A DNA stretch of 64,000 bases, from the NCBI RefSeq assembly GCF_030272615.1, contig NC_081410.1, positions 225,111,415 to 225,175,414 of the forward strand, in the 5' to 3' direction. Below the pieces are notes generated by a model, which was not told the DNA's origin, made no database searches, and worked only from the letters and a program-made list of their open reading frames with translations. The position numbers and the translations under genes are program-made. Below, in pieces: positions 22,406 through 33,682 of the stretch. The stretch's first letter is position 1. Each line of letters begins with the position of its first letter. The DNA comes from Cryptomeria japonica. Its lineage: Eukaryota > Streptophyta > Pinopsida > Cupressales > Cupressaceae.

Positions 22406-22767
22406 TTCACTTCCATAGGCCAAAATACCAAGATTTTAAGACTTCAGTCACTTCACAAGGCAAAATTAGGCCATTTCCAATGCCTGGGATCAATTATCAA
22501 AATTTCCAAAATTTGGCCAAAAAATCACCCGGACAAAATTCACAATTCCATCATCAACACTTAGGCAAAATTTAGACTTGCATCCAAAAAAAACTGACTG
22601 AACCTAGACAAACTCTTTTAACCTCCTGACAGATTCACCTTATTTCAAAATTGCATCTTACGAGAGGAAGCTCAACAATCTCTCAAAATTGGACTGGACT
22701 CTGGCTTAAAATCATCGAAACGGAAACCCTAAGGCTTAACCCTGGTCCAGACGACTGACTCACCTAC

Positions 22768-23310
22768 TCAAAACCCTAAAAGCAGAGAGAGAAACAGGCA
22801 AAACCGAGCAAAAAGAGGGGGTCCCCATTTTGATGGGGCGATGTGTGAAATGGTCACAACAGGTAGGTACACTGAAGTTTGTGCCGCCTCCGATGAGTTA
22901 GGTACATTGAATCTGGACATGCTGAGGTGGACCAATCCGACTGGAGGAGCAGTGACTGGGATGCCACCTTGTCTGACGTCTGCGTCTTGGTTGATTCTTT
23001 TTTGTCTCTGACGTGATGAATGATGTACTTCCTTTGCTTGATGAGGCTTTCTTATTGTCAAGTCTTCCTTCTCTAGTAGCATATCTCGCCCTGAAGTGCT
23101 AGAAAAGCCTTTCTTTGTCATCTTGTGGTAGAATGAGGTCTTGAGGCTAACTTGAACTCCTTGAACCTCCCTAGTCTTCCAACGCTTCAAAGCACCTTGA
23201 GTCTTCCCTTTTTGCATGTGGAACGTCCTTGATGATGGACTGGAAGAGGCCGTCCTTTCCCTGGCCTGGTCTTCTTCCATCTGTAAAACCAACCAAAAGG
23301 TGATGGACAC
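22768..23310 (-). other. Long open frame across the T4/T3 junction
   Basis: 180 codons; the T3 part contains MEEDQARERTASSSPSSRTF and KAHQAKEV-like basic stretches that loosely resemble the T4/T5 short frame (EEDQARxRATSSS). Part of it lies in T4 and part in T3, so the frame as it stands is a product of nesting. I do not regard it as a gene. Confidence 0.25.
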
Positions 23311-23409
23311 ATAATGAATTCATTCTAACATAGCATTTTCTACCTTAAATCATTAACAAGAAGAGATTAATATGAAGTTTGCTCAAGATTCTCCCCAGGG
23401 ACAGGCCCT

Positions 23410-24900
23410 ATAAGAATTTCGCTCAGGACCCTTTGGAAGGGTCAGGAGCGAAATTTGCATTCGTGGCCTAAATTCTTCTCAATTTGTGACCATGCTTGTT
23501 TAGATGCATGCCTAAGGATCCCTTTAACCTCAACCAATACCAAGTTTGAGGTAAAATTGGAGCAAGATGGAGTCTTTAAGGATTTCGCTCTGGACCCTCT
23601 GGAAGGGTTAGGAGCGAAATTCTTGTTTAGGCTGAAGTTCTATCACTTCTCCACTCCAAAATGTCTCCCAAGGAAAGCATACACTAGTCTTCTCTCCACC
23701 AAGGCTTGGGAATCCATCTCTTGACCTTCATCATGAGCAAATTAGGTGAAATTGAGAATTTCACTCTGGACCCTTTGGAAGGGTCAGGAGTGAAATTCTT
23801 GACTTGCTTGTTTTCCTTCACCTAAGTCTACTCTTTTCACTTTTCATACCTGGACTTCCATTTTTGAATCCTTCTCTCATCATGGCAAACCTTGCTTTAC
23901 CCTCAAAATGGCTAGAAAGGAGAATTTCGCTAAGAATCATGGCCATGGACAGGACCTATTTAGGATTTCGCCCTGGACCCTTTGGAAGGGTCAGGAGCAA
24001 AATCCTAGTTTAAGCTCAAAATCTTGATCATTGGTGGCCACAATCAATTCAAAGGCATGCCTAGGGGTCCTTCCAAGCTCAATCTACCTTGATCCACACT
24101 TAGCTTGACACAAAAATGGAAGGAAAAGAGGGATTTTGGGAATTTCACTTTGGACCCTTTGGAAGGGTCAGGAGTGAAATTTGCATTTTAGGACAAATTC
24201 TATCATGTCTCTCACTTCAACTCACCTCAAAGGTCAAGGAAATGTTGCTCCATTCTTCCCTAAGCCATAAAAAACCAAAAGTTTGACTTGATTTGCAACG
24301 GAAATAGGTGATCTTAGGAATTTCGCTCTGGACCCTCTGGAAGGGTCAGGAGCGAAATCCTAGTTTTTGCTCAATTCCTTCAAATTTATTGATCACTAGC
24401 AACTCAAAGTCATTCCTAAGGACATATCCAATCCTATTTCACCCTGACCCACACTTGACTTGGCACAAAACTGGGAGAAAAGAGTGGTTTTGTGGAATTT
24501 CGCTCTGGACCCTTTGGAAGGGTCAGGAGCGAATTTCATCCTTTAGGCAAAATCTTCATCTTCCAATGCTTTCAATCACTTCCTGAGGCAAGAACATATC
24601 AATCTACCCCCACCATGTCCAAGGAACAAGGATGTTAGCCCAAACAAGGGAGAAAATAGTGTCTAGGGAGAATTTCGCTCTGGACCCTTTGGAAGGGTCA
24701 GGAGCAAAATTTGCATTTAGGCTCAAATCTTGACTTCATTTCTCACATTTCTTCATCCAAACAAGTGTTTTGCCCTCAATAATGCCTGGGAACGAGTTAG
24801 TTCTAAGTTTAGGTCAAAGTAGAATGTCTTATGGAGAATTTCGCTCTAGACCCTTTGGAAGGGTAGGGAGCGAAATTGAAATTCGCTTTGAACACTTTGG
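23410..24900. repeat. T3 array of palindromic cores
   Basis: About ten copies of TTCGCTCTGGACCCT-TTGGA-AGGGTCAGGAGCGAA. Starts are near 23418, 23584, 23760, 23967, 24144, 24322, 24499, 24674, 24840 and 24884, mostly 166-178 bp apart. The fold matches the T4 core, but the inner stem is GACCCT/AGGGTC instead of GTCCCT/AGGGAC. Confidence 0.88.
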
Positions 24901-25550
24901 AAGGGTTAGGAGCAAAATTTGACATTTTGGTCTCTCCGTCAGGATTCATATATGGAATATAGCATTTAAGTATAAGAAAGAAGAAAGATATAAGGAAATG
25001 AAAGATATAAGGAAATGTCACTTATACTTTAAGTTATATTCCATATATACTGTCAGGATGTTTGAGAGTGGTTTCAGACCTTCAGGAGTTATAATGCAAA
25101 ATCTAGTTTTTGGAGGATTCTTCAATTTTCTTGACTTAATGAAATTTCAGGATTAGGATGACATTCTAGACTTAGCCAAATTTCAGGACATTTGAAGATC
25201 AGGATGACATTCCAGACTTCATCACTCACCAATTTGACCTAACTCAGATCTTCAAAGATGATATTCACTCACCAAGCTTCATTCACCTCCTCAAACTCAA
25301 ACAAGACACAATTAGCAACAAGAGCAAAACCTTGTCCTAAGTAAGACTTTCAAAGATGACCCTAACTCGGAGCATCCACTGATTCACCTTTAGCTAAAAC
25401 AGAGCCTGCTCTCTTAGTGATCCCTCTGGCAACACTCAACATGCAAAGGCTAATAGACAAAACCCTAAAAGACCTAGAAACAAACCCCAGAAAGCAAAAA
25501 AAGTAGGGGTCCCCATTTGCAATGGGGCGATGTGTGAATACGTCACAACA

Positions 25551-27733
25551 GGTAGTCATCAATGTCGTCAATGGGCTGTACCTCTATCATTTGTTTACTT
25601 TTCTCCATACTTCTCATCAGCCATTCAGGAATAGCGGCCATCTCCATACCGTCATCGAGACATATTTCTCGATCAAGTCCTCTCAATGCCGAGATAACAT
25701 TCTCATTATCATCAAGATTATTCCTGGTCCAATCATATACCTCATTTCCCAAACTAACTTTCAAAAAGACAGTAGGGGATTCCAGCTGATCATCATTATC
25801 ATTTGGAGGTGCATATGTCACTGTGGCATGAAATTCCTTAGTATTCCCTGGTAGTATCACTGTGTTGGAACACTGCTGTCTCCTTGTTCTTTTCTGTTAC
25901 TTCAGTCACTTCGATTGATGAGACACTGGGAGGGGGTGAAGAAATGATAATCTTCTGTTTCTTCTTCACCTCCTCAATCTTCTTCCCTCTGGCCTTGACT
26001 TCTCCTGGCGTGTTCTTCCTTCTCTTGGGAGCTTGACTCTCTTCGTCTGCATGAATCCTGACATCACTTATAGTCCTATGATCTTCCTCGGAAATAGACT
26101 CTTCCGGCTTCATCATTTCATAAGTGAAGGGAACACCCATGTCAACAAACTTATTCATCTGTATATCTACGTATGTAAGGGAGAAACTCAAGACCTCTCT
26201 CATCAATATATTCAGGTCAATCTCTTCGGACTCTGACCAATTAGGCAATAAGATTGCCTTCTTCATTTTGCTCTCATACTGTGGATGTGTATGATCTCTG
26301 TCATCTAATACTTGATTAGGAATTAGGAAAAGTCCACACTTCCTCATAAAATCCATTGACATTCTGGACCACATTCTTCTCTTCACTGCTTGCTTGTCCA
26401 TCAAGTTGGCCCAATAATCTTTTATGTCAACTCTGTGAATGAACTTCTCTCCCTTGACCCTTCCTACTTTCTTGTCTGGATCAAATCTTTCTCTTTTCTT
26501 GTATGTAGAAAATCGATAGAATGCAAGCTCCTCACTCGCAGTGCTGGCAGCTATGGCGGACTGGCAAAACTCTGATGTCTTCCCAACTGAAATAGGGAAT
26601 GTCATGCCTGTCCTGTGCTTCTCTCTCTAAATGACATCGAACTCTAGAAGCTGTCTTACCACTTCCAACAAGATCATTATGCCAGTCGGATACCTAGGAA
26701 GTCTGTAGGGTTCAAATTGAAACCCATGAATCCTAAGGTATGTGAAAGTGGGAAACTGTATGTACCACGATCCATATTTTTCTATTAACTCTGTTGCCTC
26801 CTTGGACAATCTTTTGTGGATTTCGCCTTGCAACATCCGTGTGATATACATAGTGAATGCATCATTCACTCTCTTAGTCTTCAATTCTATACCTGCTCAG
26901 CTGGGGGTAGCATTCATGACTCCTGAATTGTCCTTGCCCATTCCCGACTTCACCTTACATATTAATCCTCTGTATGAAACAAACCATGCAAGCAGGTATA
27001 CCAGGTAAGAAGTCATGGCGAATGACTTGGACCGCTCTACATTCCTCAACTGAAAGTCCAAATTGTCACTTATAATCTTAGACCAATTTACTAATGTTCC
27101 TCTAAGACAATCCTGGATGAAATAGAACATCCATCCATTGAATATTGCTCCCTGCGGCATCCCCATCAGTCTGTTGAGTATGAATATCAAATCGCTATAC
27201 TCCTCCTTGAAGTCTACACACATGAGTGTCTTGGGAGCCTTGGAATGATGAGACATAGGCTCAATCAACCACTCTTTGTTTGTGAAATTCTTGCATACAC
27301 CCATCTTCTTCGTGTATCTTTCTTCATATTCATCCTTGGTCACATCCTTCATGTCTGTTCCATGTGGAATTCCGAACACTTCTGCAATAGCATCCTTAGC
27401 AAGGTAGGCAATGACAATGCCCTTAAGAGTCTTGATCATTCTTGTGAGCGGATCGTAACATCGTGCACACTCCAGAATAAACTCACTGCACTGTATGGAC
27501 TGCGGGAATCCAGCGGCATGGAAAATACCACTCTTCATAAAATTCGCATAGGCTGGGGAAGGAACTTGATCTCCGACTTTGAACATCCGCCGTTGCATCT
27601 GGTCGAAGTCTAGGAAATGTATGTTTGTATCAGTGATTTCCTTCCTTCTGGATGAAATCTTAAGCTCTGGATAAAATCCAGTCTCTATCATCTTCAATAG
27701 TTCTTTCCTTTCCTTATATCCAGACTTCGACAT
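25551..27733 (-). pseudogene. T2-encoded plant-mobile-domain-like protein, N-terminal half
   Basis: This begins at MSKSGYKERKELLKMIETGF. Recognisable segments, all shared with T6, are VGDQVPSPAYANFMKSGIFH, CARCYDPLTRMI, KDAIAEVFGIPHGTD, NGWMFYFIQDCLRGTLVNWS, TSYLVYLLAWFVSYRGL and WYIQFPTFTYLRIHGF. Two in-frame stops (TGA near 26896, TAG near 26620) and a +1 frameshift near 25850 break it. From there the other frame runs to the T3 insertion at 25551. A fold like the plant mobile domain or 'putative plant transposon protein' families is inferred from such segments; I cannot run a profile search. Confidence 0.7.
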
Positions 27734-30412
27734 CGCACCTGTACGAAGCTTGAAGTTAGACTTATGAAAATAAATAATGCTCTTAATAAAATTCTTGACT
27801 TTCTAAAGATTTTAGCTAATTAGAGCATGGAGTCAGGAAAATAATCCATACACTTGGTAAATTTTGACAATTAAGTTCAAAACGTGACAACTTAAGGCAT
27901 GGAAATCTTTCATAAAATCCATTAATACCTCCTTATGCTTAGAAAATATGCAAGCTAAAATGCAAAGGAGTATACCAAATCAACGATGACTAAGGAAAGG
28001 TGTGAAAGGTTGTGTTTTCACACAAAGTATGTCCGAGGACACCTTCTGCAGTCAACAATGGAGGTCAACAATTCTGAAGACAACTTGAAAATCAGACTTT
28101 TAAAACATGTTGTAATCTTCAAAAATGTGCATAAACTCAATAAAAATCAGTTTTAATGATGAAAACAATCATATTCAGGAATGTAAGTGTGGCTGGTAAA
28201 AAAATAAATTTCTGAGGACAAGTCTGAAAATTGATTACTTCAGACTTACCAGCACCTTGCAAAGTAGTAAAAAATCCCTGAAAATGGTGGAAAATAGCTA
28301 AGGAATCAGCTCCAAGCAAAATCGCCAAAGTGGTTAGGTGGCTGGAAATGAAAATTTCTGAAGACAACTGCCTAACAATGAAGTTTTCAGACCTGCAACA
28401 GTGATAAGATGGTCTAAAAAGGCACAAAAAACTCCATAAAAAACCTCCAAATGTAAATCGTCTAAGTTGGAATTGGCTGGGCAATAAAAATTTAAGTCTG
28501 AAAATTAATGGACAACCATTAATGGAGGTCAAATCTGAAGCAAACCTCAGATCTGAAGTGAATCAGCGAGCTGGAAATGATGGCAGCCACCAAGAATGCA
28601 TGAAAATCATCAAAATGTGGCACCAAACACTTCTCCAAACAAAATCGAAATTTTCCCAACTATGGCGCCAAACCAAAATTCTGAAAATATCATCAATGGC
28701 AGCCCGGATCTGCAACAATGGAGGTCGGGAACAACAAGCAAAAAATGGAGGAAAATATCGCCCAAGTCTCCAAACAGAAAATCGCCACCTTTCACCAAAA
28801 ATCACCAAATTTGCAAAAAATCGCCAAACTTGGAAAATCGAAAATCTGGAAATGGTCTTTAATGGCAGCAAGGGGAATAGATTAGCAAGCTGGAAAAAAT
28901 GGAGGAGGAAAGAATCCTCAACCCAACACTTCACTTCAATCACTTGCTAAAATTCGCCCAACTTGGAGAAAAATCGCCTTTCATGGAGACACCTAGCAGA
29001 TTTAATAATAAAATAATGCTAAGGCTCCTCTCTTATACTTGCTTTTACCTCTCACTTTCACCACACAAGCAATGTGGGATAAAACACTTGCTTAAATACT
29101 TGTTTGGTAAAAAACTTAAAAACTAACTTGCTTCTAGAAGGTTTAAATATTAAATGTTTATTGCAAGTTATTAAATTTTGCTTTTAAAATTTTAAATAAT
29201 CATTAATAATTATTTAAAAGCAATTAAATGGGGCTTACTTATTAAAATATTGCAACTTAAATCCAAATTAAGCCTCCAGGGGAAAATCGACTTGGGTTGG
29301 GATTGAAAAATCCCTTTAAAAAATCATTAAAGTGTCAAAAATTCCCCACAAGGGAAAATCGATCCTAGCTTGGATAAAAATCCATGCTCAAATTCATCAA
29401 AATGCACACAAAAACACTCCAGGGGAAAATTGATGGCAGTCTAGATTGAAAATCCACACTCCAAACTCACTTTACTTGCAAAAATCACTCCCTGGTGGAA
29501 AATCGACCTCAGTCTGGATGAAAATCCGGACTCAAAACTCACTAAAATGCTCTCAGTGGAAAATCAACTTGGGTCTAGATTGAGAGTCTGCACAAAAATG
29601 TGCACTAACTTGTCACAAAACATCCTGGTGGAAAATCGACCTAGGCATGGAATCATCCTCAACGGTGTCTGCACTATAATCCACATTCTAGTTTGCACTC
29701 TTGGTGGAGAATCGATGGTAGTCTGAATAAATCTTGACACTTAGCCAAATTTTAGCACTTCCAGGGGAAAATCGATCCAGGTATGGATAAACAGTGGTGG
29801 AAAATAATAGCCAGTATGGATTTCAGGGGAAACCCATGTGTAGTGTGGATTTTGAGTGGAGGAAAATGGTGGGTAGTCTGGAATGTGAGGGGACAAGCAC
29901 CTCTAGCATGGAATTTGACCCTCTAACCCTTGGAATATGAATTTCCCTTAGGAATTTGACAATTTAACCACTCAAAATCACTTAGAAACTTCAAATTTAG
30001 ACTAAACTTAGGCAAATTTTCCAAAAAATATGAGCGAAACGCTAGGAAAATATTGGAATAAAGTGTGAAATCAATTTAAATAATACCTTAGGAGCAAGAA
30101 AACAACTCCAAAAGGTATGGGAATACTTTGGCACTTTAAAATCATTGATGCGTGTGTTTTAAAACACGTTAACTCTCAAAAGGTCAAACACTTAGACAAA
30201 ACTTAGAATCATTAAGATATCAACGTTTGCAACTTGATCCTATAACTTCAAAAACCCTAGACGGCACTAGGCATGATCAAAACTCCGAGACTCGGGCACG
30301 GGAAATGCAAAATTGCCCACTAAGCAGCCAAAACCATAACCTAACAACGCAGAAAGAAGGAAAAGAGGGGGTCCCTGTTAGCAATGGGGCGATTTGTGAA
30401 AAGGTCACAACA
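27734..30412 (-). repeat. T2 upstream region with GTGGAAAATCGACC array
   Basis: Non-coding stretch before the T2 gene in sense orientation. From 28030 to 28990 it matches T1 part 1. From about 29275 to 29930 it holds many copies of GGTGGAAAATCGACC...GGATNNAAAATC at 60-90 bp spacing, also matching T1. It ends in the family terminus with a CCCTGTTAGCAATGGGG inverted repeat and CACAACA. Confidence 0.75.
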
Positions 30413-32396
30413 GTTGGGAAGGGTGAAAAATTTAGGATATATTGGTTAGGGCTCTAAGAGATCTTTGGCTATATGTACTTCAATAATATTGCATGACAGA
30501 AACTACAACAGAACACCATATTCCCTTCTTGCATGCAAACTGTTTGACATAAATACTTGTTGGGGAAAGGGCAATAAATTGGGTGCAAATCAATAGGGGT
30601 TTTGACAATCTTCTTTCTTCATCCCTCCTTGTGGGGGAGTTTTGCCTTGTAGGTGTTTTCCTTCTCTAGGGAATCACTTTTTATTTGGGTGCTTATCATG
30701 GCAACAAATTTGTTAATGCCCATTTTTCCTTCTTTCCATATCCACCTAAGCTATACTTATGCTGGAGGGGTTTGGTGCATTATTTTATTTTTGCATTAAG
30801 TTTGTTGCTTTATTACATATTATGCATCTAGGATAAGATAAAGATTGCTTAGGTAATTGAGTAAGTTGTACTTGCATGACGTGACTTATAATTTCCAAGT
30901 TGGTGGAGATGCGTACACATGTGATTACATCTCCTATTATCCCACATTGGTTTTACATTCACATATCTTAGTAGTGTGTTCTATGTATACCCATTAGTAG
31001 TTGAACACTTTTTACACATTGATCATGCATAGTGCAATCTATAGATTTTATAATCTATTGTACTTGCCTTAAGTCTATTGATTTTGGATGGCTTCCATAG
31101 CCAAATTTAACAAAGAATATCTGCATTCACTGAAAATTTAGCAATACTGTTGCTTTCTGTGAAGCAGTGCCTGTACATTACTACAAAATTATCACCGATC
31201 AGATTTGCTTCCCTAATTATGCTTTCCAATTTCTAAACTTTAATTCTCCTTGTGTCACTTTTCTATGATGACAAGGGAGTTGCCTTAATCCAATTTTTTA
31301 AATACGAAAAATTTCTCAAGATTCAGCCCTTCAACGATTGCTAATGCTTTGCTTCAGTATTGAATTTGGGATGAGGAAAAAATATTCACCTTTCACAAAG
31401 GTACTCCATGGCAAATGGATCACCATCCCATTCCCATAGGACCCATTACCTATGGTAGCCCCATCAAAATTAAGCTTTAAGAAACTATCCTTAGGAGGAG
31501 TCAATGGCTAGCAAGACAATCTTTAATTTCATTCCTGATCACCCAATTAATGTGGGGAAGTATAATTTATGCTATATCTATAAGAGAGTTATATTGAGAA
31601 TTGCTCGAGTCTTTTTCTGCATCACTTGTGTTGTTACATCTTCTGTATCTTATTGTCTGCTGGTTATGCAAGTAGCTTCAAGAACTAACTTATACACCTA
31701 TTGATGAGTGTTAAACCACATGCTATCCTTGTACAAAGTGATTATAAAGAAGGGGCTCATTGGTAAACCTGCCCATGTGGACCTTTTTGTAACATGGTTA
31801 ATTATATTGAGAATTGCTCCAGTATTTTTCTGCATCAGTTGTGTTGTTACATCTTCTGTATCTTATTGTCTGCTGGTTATGTAACTAGCTTCAAGAACTA
31901 ACTTATACACCTATTGATGAGTGTTAAACCACATGCTATCCTTGTACAAAGTGATTATAAAGAAGGGGCTCATTGGTAAACCTGCCCATGTGGACCTTTT
32001 TGTAACATGGTTAATTATATGCACATCCAATACATTCTTTGGCTCTCTTTTTGCAACTTTCTTTCTGGGAGTTTAACATTAATCATCATTAACTATCATT
32101 TTTCTATGATGTTTTGTTGTATTCTTTTTCTCTTTGAATATTAATATGGACATTAGCAAAAAGGTACTTATAGGCAGAGTTATTTTCATTGTGATTGGAT
32201 GGTGACTAAAACAAGTGTAAAGAAATAAGATCTCTGTTTACACCGACAGACTGGTATAGTGTGTATGAATAAGAATATAAATAGATTATTTGACAAAGTT
32301 ATTGATAATAGATATAGGCTTTTTTCTTTGAGGGCTAAAAACTTGTTTCTCAAGTGATTGGGAGATTTTATTTTAGTTTATTTTCGTTTTTGGCAG
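30413..32396. other. AT-rich spacer
   Basis: Low-repeat, intron-like sequence. It contains the 213-bp tandem duplication listed separately. I see no supported gene. Confidence 0.5.
31590..32015. repeat. 213-bp tandem duplication
   Basis: Two head-to-tail copies (31590-31802 and 31803-32015), each starting TATATTGAGAATTGCTC and containing TCTTATTGTCTGCTGGTTAT. They differ at only a few positions. Confidence 0.92.
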
Positions 32397-32464
32397 TTCT
32401 GGATGGACCATCCAGTGAAAGTGTAAACATAGCTACAACAATAATTCAAAAAATGCTTGATGAG
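32397..32464 (+). other. Candidate internal exon of an unidentified host gene
   Basis: A 68-nt open stretch is framed by a pyrimidine-rich TTTTCGTTTTTGGCAG acceptor and a GAG|GTTAGT donor. It reads LDGPSSESVNIATTIIQKML then DE. It lies in the least repetitive part of the window and has no stop in that phase. I do not recognise the protein. A chance open frame with splice-like borders cannot be excluded. Confidence 0.33.
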
Positions 32465-33682
32465 GTTAGTTACTTTCGAATTCAATTGCTTTTAGACTAT
32501 TATGTTCTAATGAGGCTGATTTCTGAGCTTGTCTTAAAATTTTCAGTATTTTGCAATCTGTATTATTGATACTCTGTTTTTGCGTAAGCGTTGTACTTGT
32601 AACTGTCTTTATTAAGTGGTGGATTGTCAACGAATTCTACTCATGCCAGCTACAATGATTACACATAATGGCACTAAATCTTATCTTTTGGGAGTTAATA
32701 TTAATCCATCCTAAAATATTATGCTATAGAAAATTAGCATCTCCACTTTTATAGTACTTATTTTGAATACTAAATTAACCAGTGACCAGATGACTTTTTT
32801 GCCAAGTTCAGTTTTTTGTAGAGAATTGCATCTGTAATAGAAGATGATAGCAGATGTTGTAGAAGATAAAAAACATATAATGCTTTATGTGTGATCAAGT
32901 TTTCCTAGGGGATAACACAAATAGAGTGGGTAATCCAATTGTAAGATATTTTTTTAGTTTATGCACTTTCATAAATCTGGATTGTTCAAGTAACCATTTA
33001 GGTTGAAAGATATCTTTCTTCTACAAAATATGAGGCAATCTTGCAGTACAGAAATGTCAATATTTCCTTAACAATCGATTGATATTCACAATTTCTTGTT
33101 TCTTGTCATCGAGATATAAATTCTCACCTTTGGTCCTCTTTCTTATTCGTTGGGTGACTGGTATCTCCATGCAACAGTGACTTACAAGATATGCTGTCTA
33201 TCTGACTGCATGTCTAATTAACTTGCCCACAAACAATTAAAGCTATCTATCTAACGATCTATTCTTGCTTCCTGGTCACATTCTTTGATTATCCCATCAA
33301 ATCTACACCTTTATCTTAACTTTATTTTTATAGATAGTTTTTCTTATTAAGCCATAACAAATTTTTCTACTGCTTACCTTTTGTTTGAGATGTCAACTTG
33401 GTTCATCCTGGAATTACCATTTCAATACCTTTTTTTCCTACAATTCCTGATTCCTATGCTCACTTATATCCTTAAGCATATTCCAGTTACCCATATTAAA
33501 CTCCATTCTTACTTTCAAATGGGGATGACCCCTATTAACTTAAAGAAATAATTGGTTCAGTCTAATTTTCAACCTTCCGTTTTCATTCATAAACCATTAT
33601 AGGATACCGCTGGAGATTATAGCCTCTCTTTAAAGAGTCCACTTTGCCAACTAAATTCCTTACCGGGAACTCCCTAGCAACA
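32465..33682. other. AT-rich spacer
   Basis: T-rich non-coding sequence with no ORF or repeat that I can support. Confidence 0.5.

Larger units (their letters stand above)
18231..22861 (-). mobile_element. T-family element T4, nested in T3
   Basis: A 4631-bp unit starts TGTTGACGTGTATTTTGTAC and ends TGGTCACAACA, flanked by GGTAG at 18226-18230 and 22862-22866. Host sequence on either side rejoins as a stretch resembling T4's own 19275-19300 (GGTAGGTACA...GAAGTTTGTGCC), showing that the target was the same family. It contains a TATA/telo-box pair near 19085-19178 and a palindrome array at about 20500-22405. Confidence 0.92.
17225..25550 (-). mobile_element. T-family element T3, inserted into the T2 gene
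   Basis: It starts TGTTGATG and ends CGTCACAACA, flanked by GGTAG at 17220-17224 and 25551-25555. After removal of T4 it is about 3.7 kb. It contains a TATA/telo-box pair (minus strand) near 18068-18158, a short low-confidence coding-like stretch, and a palindrome array at 23410-24900. Confidence 0.88.
15161..30412 (-). mobile_element. T-family element T2, carrying a plant-mobile-domain-like gene
   Basis: It starts TGTTGATGTG and ends GGTCACAACA, flanked by GTTGG at 15156-15160 and 30413-30417. Without the nested T3 it is about 6.9 kb. Neither end is repeated at the other side, so it has the form of a solo LTR, but an unusually long one. On the minus strand it holds, in order, a repeat-rich stretch (30412 to about 28000), a decayed gene (27733-25551, continued 17219-16117), a telo-box, a TATA box and a tail of about 800 bp. 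Its ends match T3, T4 and T5. Confidence 0.85.

Noticed and set aside
20500-24900. Regularly spaced palindromic repeats resembling a CRISPR array
   Set aside because: Spacers are about 130 bp and related to one another, there are no cas genes, and the DNA is plant-like. It is a transposon-internal tandem array.
15161-30412. T units as DNA transposons (for example Ginger-like, with TGTNR ends and 4-6 bp duplications)
   Set aside because: Ends are only TGTTG/CAACA with no longer inverted repeats and no transposase; TATA and tail positions fit an LTR. Not fully excluded.
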